DNA of 64,000 nt from Hybos culiciformis (taxonomy: Eukaryota > Arthropoda > Insecta > Diptera > Hybotidae): the NCBI GenBank assembly GCA_964007475.1, contig OZ023273.1, positions 74,549,524-74,613,523 of the forward strand, in the 5' to 3' direction. A program made the position numbers and the translations under genes. Numbering within the stretch: position 1 is the stretch's first letter; every line of letters starts with the position of its first letter. The notes beneath the pieces were generated by a model that saw nothing but the letters and a program-made list of their open reading frames with translations, was not told where the DNA came from and ran no database searches. Below are positions 1 to 11,510 of the stretch, in pieces.

Positions 1-1599
1 TGTCACATGAGAGATTTTTTTTGGGGACCCACAAAGAAAAGGATTATTTAATTTCTTTTTTTTAATGAAAAACTATAAATCATATTTTTATTTTAATTCA
101 AGAATTGTTAAGTGGTGCAAAAATTTAATTTTTATCATATATCATATGAATATTTAACGTTTTCCAAAAATACTAAAAGGATTTGTTTCTTTATTAAAAA
201 AAAAAAATCCTCATTGGGAATCGAACCAGGCACCTTCAGACTTACAGTGTGATGTTCTACTATAATACTAAGCCATATTGCCTATATAAGTTTAGCTTTC
301 TAAACAAATACAAAAAATATTTTTGATTTATTTTCCTAAATAATATTAAATCTCATTATATGGCAATGAGATTAATTTTTTGATTGGTTAGTTAATTTTT
401 CAAACTCGTTTTTTGAGTATTCTAATTCTTTTCTTATTTTTTTTTTTGAGTATTATTTTTTATTCCCCTACAATAAAATAAAAACAAAAAAATGAATGGT
501 TTATTAGAATTTTTTTATTATATTTTAGAAAGCAAAAATTATATGGCCGTATGGCTTAGTGGCTAGAACATCGGACTATAAGAGTGAAGGTGTCAGGTTC
601 GATTCCCCAATGAATACATTTTTTTTTAAATTTTTTTGAACATAATAATTTTTAAAATTTTTTGAACATAATTTTTTTATTGGTAGAATATGTAATTTTT
701 TTGCTTGTAATATTGGACATATATTTGAAATTAAAAAAGTGTACGATAATTATGAATTCCTACCCAAAATTTTTGGTCTGGTAATCTTTATTTCACCAGA
801 GCTACCTATTTTGAAAATATTTTTTTTTTTTGCATATTTTGAGCCGGGAAAACCTATAATGATAAATTACTTGATCGATATCTATACTATCAATGCCAAA
901 ATATACCTATGTTGTTTGTAACGAGTTTAGTGCGTCCAATATTATAAATTTGTTTTATAGGATATAATGTTTATAACTTTAGTGGTTACATGATCTCTGT
1001 AAAAAATAATCTAGAGTGTGTAAAAACATTTCCCAGATGTTTCGAAAATTATTTTATTTGATGGAAAATCAGCTCGAATAACTAATTTAAATTAAACATT
1101 ATGAATTATAAATCGAAATTTTGTTCATATAAATCGAATTTTAAGACATTTTACTAAATTTTTGTTCATATTAATCAATTGTTAAATAATTTTATTAAAT
1201 TTTGGCATTTAAATCTATTTTATTGTATTTTGTTTATATAAGTCTTATCTGTAAAAGTTCATCATCGACTGGAAATAATATTATTTGTCTAGCTAAATCT
1301 ATAATTAATTTGAGACGTTAAATAATATGAAGTTAACAATATTTTATATTTTTATATTTAATCATTCGTAACTGCGTGAAATTCCGAAGTTTTCACAATC
1401 TGCATGTCAAAATAAAAAATAGACGAAAATATCAAATTGAAATTAGAATCGAATTTGGCAAATAATATTTAAGCTATAAATTAAAAAATATAGGATCAAA
1501 AAATAAATGTATATTTCTATTGCTAACTATTACTTTTTAATTATTTCATAGTCCCTTATTTTATTATACATATATAAATAAATCGACAATAAATTCCGT
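1..1599 (+). repeat. Array 1, unit 1
   Basis: The window opens exactly at the phase where later units start, so upstream units may exist. The minus-strand tRNA-like segment is at 211-286 and the plus-strand one at 543-612. A long featureless AT-rich stretch (about 930-1599) ends with the CGACAATAAATTCCGT that precedes every unit boundary. Confidence 0.9.
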
Positions 1600-3198
1600 T
1601 GTCACATGAGAATTTTTTTTTGGGGACCCACAAAGAAAAGGATTATTTAATTTCTTTTTTTTAATGAAAAACTATAAATCATATTTTTATTTTAATTCAA
1701 GAATTGTTAAGTGGTGCAAAAATTTAATTTTTATCATATATCATATGAATATTTAACGTTTTCCAAAAATACTAAAAGGATTTGTTTCTTTATTAAAAAA
1801 AAAAAATCCTCATTGGGAATCGAACCAGGCACCTTCAGACTTACAGTGTGATGTTCTACTATAATACTAAGCCATATTGCCTATATAAGTTTAGCTTTCT
1901 AAACAAATACAAAAAATATTTTTGATTTATTTTCCTAAATAATATTAAATCTCATTATATGGCAATGAGATTAATTTTTTGATTGGTTAGTTAATTTTTC
2001 AAACTCGTTTTTTGAGTATTCTAATTCTTTTCTTATTTTTTTTTTTGAGTATTATTTTTTATTCCCCTACAATAAAATAAAAACAAAACAATGAATGGTT
2101 TATTAGAATTTTTTTATTATATTTTAGAAAGCAAAAATTATATGGCCGTATGGCTTAGTGGCTAGAACATCGGACTATAAGAGTGAAGGTGTCAGGTTCG
2201 ATTCCCCAATGAATACATTTTTTTTTAAATTTTTTTGAACATAATAATTTTTAAAATTTTTTGAACATAATTTTTTTATTGGTAGAATATGTAATTTTTT
2301 TGCTTGTAATATTGGACATATATTTGAAATTAAAAAAGTGTACGATAATTATGAATTCCTACCCAAAATTTTTGGTCTGGTAATCTTTATTTCACCAGAG
2401 CTACCTATTTTGAAAATATTTTTTTTTTTTGCATATTTTGAGCCGGGAAAACCTATAATGATAAATTACTTGATCGATATCTATACTATCAATGCCAAAA
2501 TATACCTATGTTGTTTGTAACGAGTTTAGTGCGTCCAATATTATAAATTTGTTTTATAGGATATAATGTTTATAACTTTAGTGGTTACATGATCTCTGTA
2601 AAAAATAATCTAGAGTGTGTAAAAACATTTCCCAGATGTTTCGAAAATTATTTTATTTGATGGAAAATCAGCTCGAATAACTAATTTAAATTAAACATTA
2701 TGAATTATAAATCGAAATTTTGTTCATATAAATCGAATTTTAAGACATTTTACTAAATTTTTGTTCATATTAATCAATTGTTAAATAATTTTATTAAATT
2801 TTGGCATTTAAATCTATTTTATTGTATTTTGTTTATATAAGTCTTATCTGTAAAAGTTCATCATCGACTGGAAATAATATTATTTGTCTAGCTAAATCTA
2901 TAATTAATTTGAGACGTTAAATAATATGAAGTTAACAATATTTTATATTTTTATATTTAATCATTCGTAACTGCGTGAAATTCCGAAGTTTTCACAATCT
3001 GCATGTCAAAATAAAAAATAGACGAAAATATCAAATTGAAATTAGAATCGAATTTGGCAAATAATATTTAAGCTATAAATTAAAAAATATAGGATCAAAA
3101 AATAAATGTATATTTCTATTGCTAACTATTACTTTTTAATTATTTCATAGTCCCTTATTTTATTATACATATATAAATAAATCGACAATAAATTCCGT
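1600..3198 (+). repeat. Array 1, unit 2
   Basis: A 1,599-bp copy nearly identical to unit 1. The tRNA-like segments are at 1810-1885 (minus) and 2142-2211 (plus). Confidence 0.9.
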
Positions 3199-4798
3199 TG
3201 TCACATGAGAATTTTTTTTTGGGGACCCACAAAGAAAAGGATTATTTAATTTCTTTTTTTTAATGAAAAACTATAAATCATATTTTTATTTTAATTCAAG
3301 AATTGTTAAGTGGTGCAAAAATTTAATTTTTATCATATATCATATGAATATTTAACGTTTTCCAAAAATACTAAAAGGATTTGTTTCTTTATTAAAAAAA
3401 AAAAAAATCCTCATTGGGAATCGAACCAGGCACCTTCAGACTTACAGTGTGATGTTCTACTATAATACTAAGCCATATTGCCTATATGAGTTTAGCTTTC
3501 TAAACAAATACAAAAAATATTTTTGATTTATTTTCCTAAATAATATTAAATCTCATTATATGGCAATGAGATTAATTTTTTGATTGGTTAGTTAATTTTT
3601 CAAACTCGTTTTTTGAGTATTCTAATTCTTTTCTTATTTTTTTTTTTGAGTATTATTTTTTATTCCCCTACAATAAAATAAAAACAAAAAAATGAATGGT
3701 TTATTAGAATTTTTTTATTATATTTTAGAAAGCAAAAATTATATGGCCGTATGGCTTAGTGGCTAGAACATCGGACTATAAGAGTGAAGGTGTCAGGTTC
3801 GATTCCCCAATGAATACATTTTTTTTTAATTTTTTTGAACATAATAATTTTTAAAATTTTTGGAACATAATTTTTTTATTGTTAGAATATGTAATTTTTT
3901 TGCTTGTAATATTGGACATATATTTGAAATTAAAAAAGTGTACGATAATTATGAATTCCTACCCAAAATTTTTGGTCTGGTAATCTTTATTTCACCAGAG
4001 CTACCTATTTTGAAAATATTTTTTTTTTTTGCATATTTTGAGCCGGGAAAACCTATAATGATAAATTACTTGATCGATATCTATACTATCAATGCCAAAA
4101 TATACCTATGTTGTTTGTAACGAGTTTAGTGCGTCCAATATTATAAATTTGTTTTATAGGATATAATGTTTATAACTTTAGTGGTTACATGATCTCTGTA
4201 AAAAATAATCTAGAGTGTGTAAAAACATTTCCCAGATGTTTCGAAAATTATTTTATTTGATGGAAAATCAGCTCGAATAACTAATTTAAATTAAACATTA
4301 TGAATTATAAATCGAAATTTTGTTCATATAAATCGAATTTTAAGACATTTTACTAAATTTTTGTTCATATTAATCAATTGTTAAATAATTTTATTAAATT
4401 TTGGCATTTAAATCTATTTTATTGTATTTTGTTTATATAAGTCTTATCTGTAAAAGTTCATCATCGACTGGAAATAATATTATTTGTCTAGCTAAATCTA
4501 TAATTAATTTGAGACGTTAAATAATATGAAGTTAACAATATTTTATATTTTTATATTTAATCATTCGTAACTGCGTGAAATTCCGAAGTTTTCACAATCT
4601 GCATGTCAAAATAAAAAATAGACGAAAATATCAAATTGAAATTAGAATCGAATTTGGCAAATAATATTTAAGCTATAAATTAAAAAATATAGGATCAAAA
4701 AATAAATGTATATTTCTATTGCTAACTATTACTTTTTAATTATTTCATAGTCCCTTATTTTATTATACATATATAAATAAATCGACAATAAATTCCGT
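3199..4798 (+). repeat. Array 1, unit 3
   Basis: A 1,600-bp copy. Small shared differences (for example CTATATGAG instead of CTATATAAG after the minus-strand tRNA-like segment at 3411-3486) group it with units 4 and 5 rather than with units 1 and 2. The plus-strand tRNA-like segment is at 3743-3812. Confidence 0.9.
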
Positions 4799-6958
4799 TG
4801 TCACATGAGAATTTTTTTTTGGGGACCCACAAAGAAAAGGATTATTTAATTTCTTTTTTTTAATGAAAAACTATAAATCATATTTTTATTTTAATTCAAG
4901 AATTGTTAAGTGGTGCAAAAATTTAATTTTTATCATATATCATATGAATATTTAACGTTTTCCAAAAATACTAAAAGGATTTGTTTCTTTATTAAAAAAA
5001 AAAAAAATCCTCATTGGGAATCGAACCAGGCACCTTCAGACTTACAGTGTGATGTTCTACTATAATACTAAGCCATATTGCCTATATGAGTTTAGCTTTC
5101 TAAACAAATACAAAAAATATTTTTGATTTATTTTCCTAAATAATATTAAATCTCATTATATGGCAATGAGATTAATTTTTTGATTGGTTAGTTAATTTTT
5201 CAAACTCGTTTTTTGAGTATTCTAATTCTTTTCTTATTTTTTTTTTTGAGTATTATTTTTTATTCCCCTACAATAAAATAAAAACAAAAAAATGAATGGT
5301 TTATTAGAATTTTTTTATTATATTTTAGAAAGCAAAAATTATATGGCCGTATGGCTTAGTGGATAGAACACCATACTAATAAGTCTGAAGGTGCCAGGTT
5401 CGAACCCAATTATGGTTTGTTTTTTTTTTTAATTTTTGAAAAATGATGACGGTCGATTCTCAGAAAAATGATGACGATTCTCAGAAAAATTTTATATGAA
5501 AATAAATTTTTACCCTCTACCAAATTTCTTCCATCGTCGCTAAAGAAGTATAAACTTCAAAAAAAATCCTCATTGGGAATCGAACCAGGCACCTTCAGAC
5601 TTACAGTGTGATGTTCTACTATAATACTAAGCCATATTGCCTATATGAGTTTAGCTTTCTAAACAAATACAAAAAATATTTTTGATTTATTTTCCTAAAT
5701 AATATTAAATCTCATTATATGGCAATGAGATTAATTTTTTGATTGGTTAGTTAATTTTTCAAACTCGTTTTTTGAGTATTCTAATTCTTTTCTTATTTTT
5801 TTTTTTGAGTATTATTTTTTATTCCCCTACAATAAAATAAAAACAAAAAAATGAATGGTTTATTAGAATTTTTTTATTATATTTTAGAAAGCGAAAATTA
5901 TATGGCCGTATGGCTTAGTGGCTAGAACATCGGACTATAAGAGTGAAGGTGTCAGGTTCGATTCCCCAATGAATACATTTTTTTTAAAATTTTTTTGAAC
6001 ATAATAATTTTTAAAATTTTTGGAACATAATTTTTTTATTGTTAGAATATGTAATTTTTTTGCTTGTAATATTGGACATATATTTGAAATTAAAAAAGTG
6101 TACGATAATTATGAATTCCTACCCAAAATTTTTGGTCTGGTAATCTTTATTTCACCAGAGCTACCTATTTTGAAAATATTTTTTTTTTTTGCATATTTTG
6201 AGCCGGGAAAACCTATAATGATAAATTACTTGATCGATATCTATACTATCAATGCCAAAATATACCTATGTTGTTTGTAACGAGTTTAGTGCGTCCAATA
6301 TTATAAATTTGTTTTATAGGATATAATGTTTATAACTTTAGTGGTTACATGATCTCTGTAAAAAATAATCTAGAGTGTGTAAAAACATTTCCCAGATGTT
6401 TCGAAAATTATTTTATTTGATGGAAAATCAGCTCGAATAACTAATTTAAATTAAACATTATGAATTATAAATCGAAATTTTGTTCATATAAATCGAATTT
6501 TAAGACATTTTACTAAATTTTTGTTCATATTAATCAATTGTTAAATAATTTTATTAAATTTTGGCATTTAAATCTATTTTATTGTATTTTGTTTATATAA
6601 GTCTTATCTGCAAAAGTTCATCATCGACTGGAAATAATATTATTTGTCTAGCTAAATCTATAATTAATTTGAGACGTTAAATAATATGAAGTTAACAATA
6701 TTTTATATTTTTATATTTAATCATTCGTAACTGCGTGAAATTCCGAAGTTTTCACAATCTGCATGTCAAAATAAAAAATAGACGAAAATATCAAATTGAA
6801 ATTAGAATCGAATTTGGCAAATAATATTTAAGCTATAAATTAAAAAATATAGGATCAAAAAATAAATGTATATTTCTATTGCTAACTATTACTTTTTAAT
6901 TATTTCATAGTCCCTTATTTTATTATACATATATAAATAAATCGACAATAAATTCCGT
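4799..6958 (+). repeat. Array 1, unit 4, with a 560-bp internal duplication
   Basis: This copy runs normally to about 5342. It then carries a different plus-strand tRNA-like segment (5343-5415) and an inverted hairpin module (5438-5558), and restarts at the minus-strand tRNA-like segment (5570-5646), repeating the 5011-5340 segment. A normal plus-strand tRNA-like segment follows at 5902-5971. The inserted piece matches the end of the array (7503-7720), so an array-end structure is present inside the array. Confidence 0.9.
5438..5558 (-). repeat. Hairpin module D, inverted copy
   Basis: On the minus strand this reads GAAGTTTATACTTCTTTAG, a GC-containing GCGACGATGG, a conserved TTTGGTAGAGGGTAAAAAT, then two repeats of CTGAGAATCGTCATCATTTT. 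GAAGT/ACTTC can form a 5-bp stem with a four-base loop. The module recurs at 7600-7720, 27145-27262, 28851-28953, 29891-29943, 36780-36888, 38162-38265 and 42497-42603, and in decayed form near 11266-11330. Confidence 0.8.
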
Positions 6959-7720
6959 TGTCACATGAGAATTTTTTTTTGGCGACCCACAAAGAAAAGG
7001 ATTATTTAATTTCTTTTTTTTAATGAAAAACTATAAATCATATTTTTATTTTAATTCAAGAATTGTTAAGTGGTGTAAAAATTTAATTTTTATCATATAT
7101 CATATGAATATTTAACGTTTTCCAAAAATACTAAAAGGATTTGTTTCTTTATTAAAAAAAAAAAAATCCTCATTGGGAATCGAACCAGGCACCTTCAGAC
7201 TTACAGTGTGATGTTCTACTATAATACTAAGCCATATTGCCTATATGAGTTTAGCTTTCTAAACAAATACAAAAAATATTTTTGATTTATTTTCCTAAAT
7301 AATATTAAATCTCATTATATGGCAATGAGATTAATTTTTTGATTGGTTAGTTAATTTTTCAAACTCGTTTTTTGAGTATTCTAATTCTTTTCTTATTTTT
7401 TTTTTTGAGTATTATTTTTTATTCCCCTACAATAAAATAAAAACAAAAAAATGAATGGTTTATTAGAATTTTTTTTTTATTATATTTTAGAAAGCAAAAA
7501 TTATATGGCCGTATGGCTTAGTGGATAGAACACCATACTAATAAGTCTGAAGGTGCCAGGTTCGAACCCAATTATGGTTTGTTTTTTTTTTTAATTTTTG
7601 AAAAATGATGACGGTCGATTCTCAGAAAAATGATGACGATTCTCAGAAAAATTTTATATGAAAATAAATTTTTACCCTCTACCAAATTTCTTCCATCGTC
7701 GCTAAAGAAGTATAAACTTC
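6959..7720 (+). repeat. Array 1, unit 5 (partial, array end)
   Basis: A truncated unit with tRNA-like segments at 7170-7245 (minus) and 7503-7575 (plus; variant ending GGTTCGAACCC). It ends in the inverted hairpin module at 7600-7720, beyond which similarity to the array stops. Confidence 0.88.
7600..7720 (-). repeat. Hairpin module D, inverted copy at the array end
   Basis: Nearly the same sequence as 5438-5558. It marks the right-hand boundary of array 1. Confidence 0.8.
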
Positions 7721-8096
7721 AAAAATTATAACTAGCTAGAGTTTTTAAATCAATATATTTTTTTTTTTCACTACATACTGGCAAACAAAAGTACTCTGAA
7801 TATTTTCAAAAATCGCGTTAGAATCTGAAAAAAGTAAAAACTAAAAATTTACCATTATCGCACCGCAATTATAGTTATAACAAATTTTTTGGTGCTAATC
7901 AGGTGCTAGCACAACTTGCTTGAACAAAAGTAATAAAGCTTTTTATTTTTCATGTAAAAAATTTCCAGCATTGCGCATGCGTAATCATTTTACACAAGCA
8001 AAATAACAAAAAATAAATCCTTTTGTGTGCTACAAAATTTCTGCACCTCTCTATCAACAAACAACATTATAAACAATTTCTGATCCTACACAAAAA
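7721..8096. other. AT-rich stretch without recognised features
   Basis: No ORF, tandem repeat or inverted repeat that I can support. The base composition is slightly less AT-extreme than the array. Confidence 0.6.
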
Positions 8097-8391
8097 ACTC
8101 TAGTGGAAAATTGTGAAGCTGTAAGCTTTTTATATTGTTTTGTGCTTTTTATGTTTTGCCGCTCAAGGGAATTTTTCTCTCTCTGAACATAAGAACTCTA
8201 GTGGAAAACTGTGAAGGTGTGTTTTGTTTTGTTTTGTTTTGTGCTTTTGATGTTTTGCCGCTCAAGGGAATTTTTCTCTCTCTGAACATAAGAACTCTAG
8301 TGGAAAACTGTGAAGGTGTGTTGTTTTGTTTTGTTTTGTGCTTTTGATGTTTTGCCGCTCAAGGGAATTTTTCTCCTCTGAATAAGATTCG
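8097..8391. repeat. 98-bp tandem repeat, three copies
   Basis: Copies begin with ACTCTAGTGGAAAACTGTG at about 8097, 8195 and 8294, a period of 98-99 bp. Each contains TTTTGTGCTTTTGATGTTTT and GCCGCTCAAGGGAATTTTTC. The TTTTG runs between copies vary in number. A 70-codon ORF across it merely repeats the same peptide and is not convincing. Confidence 0.9.
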
Positions 8392-9669
8392 TAAGTAACA
8401 ATAATGTCTTTGAAAAAATAATGTCTATTGAAATGTTTTTGTTAAAATTTAGTTTAATGCTTCTCAGGAAAATTTTGGAATAAAAATATTCTGAACGTAG
8501 AATATTCTAGTTGCGTTTGGTTGGTGTGATTAAATCTCAAAAGGAAATTACAGTAACAAAATGCTTGTTGAATTTTTTTACACAGAATAATTTTATTTTA
8601 AAATTTTTTTGAGGAGAAGCACTATTGTAAAATTAAATTTAATTGAAAACATTATAAATTATAATTAACTACAATCTAGATTCTAGATTAATAAAAAAAA
8701 TAAAAAAATAATGGAACCATAGTCCCTCTACGTCCTCGTCATTGGTTCTGGGTCACTCCAAGGGTGGGACAACTCTGCACACCTTCAAATAAAAGTCACG
8801 CCACTGATACATACATATTTGAATTAATAAGCATGATGCGTATACTGAAAGAATACCCTAATATAATAAGTGTCTATGTAAGTATTTTTTTTTTATTTTT
8901 TTTTTTATTTTCAGGTTCGTCAAAATGCTTGTGCCGGAGCTGGATTTGGGTTCGGGTTCGGGTACGGTTTGCAACCCTGATTGAAATAGAAAAAAATACA
9001 TCGCTCCATACTCATTTAGGTATACTATTCAGATAGATAGACTTGGTTAAGTTATAAAAACCTAATTGACCCAAAATTTGTAAAATTATAAAAGTAGGAA
9101 GTATGGAGTCCATTTTAAAGACCTACCTTACAAAAAAACTACTTCCGATTTCAAAATTCTGTCCTGTCAGGCCCCACACATACTTTACCTTGCCCATGAA
9201 AAAGGTCATTCTATAATCACTCTCTAGTTAGACATGAGAACATCGAATTTACTATAATTATTCTTAAATAAGATTGTTTTTCTTCAGCAACACTTTCCTT
9301 CATTCCTTGAACTATAAATTTATTTCCATTTATAACTCCAAAAAACAAAATTTAATATTCTTTAATTTTACATTCCTGAAATTGTTTTTATTATCTACTT
9401 TTATGTAACTAATGCCTTGGACAAATAAAACTGATAAACATGTTCAAGGGCATAAAAACATGTTTTGTCGACCGAACAGACTACGTTAATGTGTTTGACA
9501 AAACAGATAAACATCTGCTTTTTTTTTCAACTTTAAAAAAAAAAAGTAAACAATTTTTTATAGGAAAAATAAATTCAAGTTCAAATTACAAAACAATAAC
9601 AAACTTTTTTTTCATTTGTTTACAAATAAATACATCATAAAATTTTTAAACTCAACGTTAAAAATACAC
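8392..9669. other. Non-coding AT-rich DNA
   Basis: No gene that I can support. The 90-codon ORF at 8764-9036 and the 66-codon ORF at 9440-9640 match no family I recognise and contain long F/K runs typical of AT-rich noise. A small GC-richer patch (about 8725-8815 and 8930-8980) may be a transposon scrap. Confidence 0.5.
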
Positions 9670-9671
9670 CA

Positions 9672-10470
9672 GTGAATATTAACCAAATACCTTATAATGT
9701 AAATACTGGTGTTTGCTTATGTGTTGGTTTATAAAATTTCAGTGCATAGGAAAATCAGATGTTTTTCTTTTTTATGTATTATGTGTATTTTTTATGTAGT
9801 TTACCATGACTGCAAAAATTCTAAATGAAGTTGGCTTTGAAATTTAAGTAATTTTCGGTAGTGTTTAAAGTTTTTAAGTTTGTGAAAATAAACTAAAAAA
9901 ATAAATTTAAATTTTGAAAAATCATTATTAAAAAAATGATTATTAAAAAAAATTAATATTAAAATGCCATCTTGATGTATTGTTAAGGATTGTCGGTCGT
10001 TTTATATAAAAGGCAGTAATATTGGTCTTCAATCTTAACTTAATAAAATAACTGAATTAATTTGTCATAAGAAAAACTGTAGTGCAAAGAAGTAACAATT
10101 ATTTTTATTAAGGTCAAACTTTTTATGTAGGTGATAATGAAATTTTTTTAATAAATAAACCTTTTCAAAAGTTATCTTTCTTTTTGTTCTTAAACACAAA
10201 ATTTTAGGAAATTCAAAAAGGCGATGATGAATGATTCCTCAAAACTATTAAATAAAACTTTCTGCACAACAATTAACTTAAATTATAGAAATTATTTTTT
10301 CATTATGAAAAAAAAATGAATATAAAATAAAAAAAATAAAATAAACTATTTTTCCAACCCCTTACATTTTGACAAAAACACACAAAGCGTATATTTTGCA
10401 CTGAATCAAAATATTTAGAAAACATAAGCAACCAATAGTATTTACATTATAAGGTATTTGATATTAACGC
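9672..10470. mobile_element. Long inverted-repeat element, probable MITE
   Basis: About 80 bp at 9672-9752 (including ACCTTATAATGTAAATACTG and GCTTATGTGTTGGTTTATAAA) recurs in reverse complement at 10396-10470 (including GTATTTACATTATAAGGT). The interior of about 640 bp has no coding capacity. I could not fix a target duplication, so the exact ends and the superfamily are uncertain. Confidence 0.65.
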
Positions 10471-10823
10471 TTTCTGAATATTGTTTGACGAAATATTTGT
10501 AAAAATTACTTAACAATCCCTTAATAAGAAATTGTTTTCATTTTATTTTATTTTTATTTTTTTACATTTAGTGACAAGACAATTGTTATATGATTGCACC
10601 CCTGCACCCAAAGAAAAAATACAATCAAAATAACAAAACATTGCTTTAATTTCTTCGCATTGTCCCTACAGAAAAATATTCGATTTTATAACAAATGGTA
10701 GCTCAATTCAGAATCGAAAGCAGAATTTAGCAAGTATCTTTCGAAATGAAAACCAAATAATGCAAGTAAAAATAAAAACTTTGATTTTGATTCAGCAGAT
10801 AAAAGTTCAATTTAAAAATATCC

Positions 10824-11081
10824 ATGTTACGGTAAATGTACGAATTCCGGTAAATGTGAGTTTAAAAACCCGTAATTTTAATATTATATTACATTTAACG
10901 GACTGATTGACTAATCACCAGTTCACCTGCCCGCCACCGCGGACCATCCATTTGGATAAGGGGTAAACCCTCTACGCCCTACAGAAAAATGGGGCCAATC
11001 GCGCCGGTAAATGTACTGTAATATTAACATTTACCAAAAGTAAACTCACTTTTACCGGAATTCGTACATTCGCCGCAACAT
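10824..11081. mobile_element. Short foldback element with GC-rich core
   Basis: The left end (ATGTTACGG, then AAATGTACGAATTCCGGTAA at 10835-10854) returns inverted at the right end (TTACCGGAATTCGTACATT, closing with CAACAT at 11081), giving arms of about 40 bp with few mismatches. The ACGGTAAATGTA motif recurs inside in both orientations. The core (about 10900-11000) is GC-rich and contains CACCAGTTCACCTGCCCGCC, which resembles the core of the larger foldback element at 38436-39638. No target duplication was found. Confidence 0.7.
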
Positions 11082-11157
11082 CAACAAGGAATAGGATTTC
11101 GATTTTATGTCGAAGTTTGTTAACTTAAAAAGAAATTTTATGATTCAAAAAGGATAA

Positions 11158-11330
11158 ATACAGTCCAATGAACTTATATAAAAGGAAGAGTAAATTATTG
11201 TTGAAAATGAAGCTTTTTCATTTTTTCAAAGCACCGTATTTGCCTATTTTAATTTTTTTTTAAGTTAATACTTCTTTAGGCGCGTTGTATGATAGAATTG
11301 AGTAATTCTGTAGAGGGTAAAAATTATTGT
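11158..11330. repeat. Dispersed repeat fragment and decayed hairpin module
   Basis: Positions 11158-11255 match the reverse complement of about 30885-31012 (shared AGGAAGAGTAAATT and CACCGTATTTGCCTATTT). Directly after it, 11266-11330 is a degraded hairpin module (ATACTTCTTTAGGCGCGTTG and GTAGAGGGTAAAAAT). Confidence 0.6.
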
Positions 11331-11510
11331 ACTCATTCGAAATTCGAGTTCGAAATAAAGCGACATGCTGTACCGTTTGAATACTCAAAAAAATGAGTCC
11401 ACTCAATAATCATTTGTTATTTATAAAAACAAAATAATTCGGCGCGAAAAATTTAAATTCCAATTATTTTTTAAAAATCTTTCGTTTACAAATTATTTAA
11501 AACCAAAAAT

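Larger units (their letters stand above)
1..7720. repeat. Tandem array of about 1.6-kb units (array 1)
   Basis: Five head-to-tail copies begin at 1, 1600, 3199, 4799 and 6959, each with the same start (TGTCACATGAGA, then GGGGACCCACAAAG). Copies 1-3 are 1,599-1,600 bp and differ at only a few positions. Copy 4 is 2,160 bp because of an internal duplication, and copy 5 stops after about 760 bp. Each unit holds a minus-strand tRNA-like segment (211-286 in unit 1), a plus-strand tRNA-like segment (543-612), one minisatellite monomer in inverted orientation (about 765-860), and AT-rich DNA. The short ORFs that recur in every unit (60-86 codons) are low-complexity and run through the minisatellite monomer, so I do not call them genes. 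Confidence 0.95.

Noticed and set aside
739..6280. Repeated 60-86-codon ORFs in array 1
   Set aside because: They occur once per unit only because the unit is repeated. They run through the minisatellite monomer and A/T-rich linker, have no domain, and are cut or altered in array 2.
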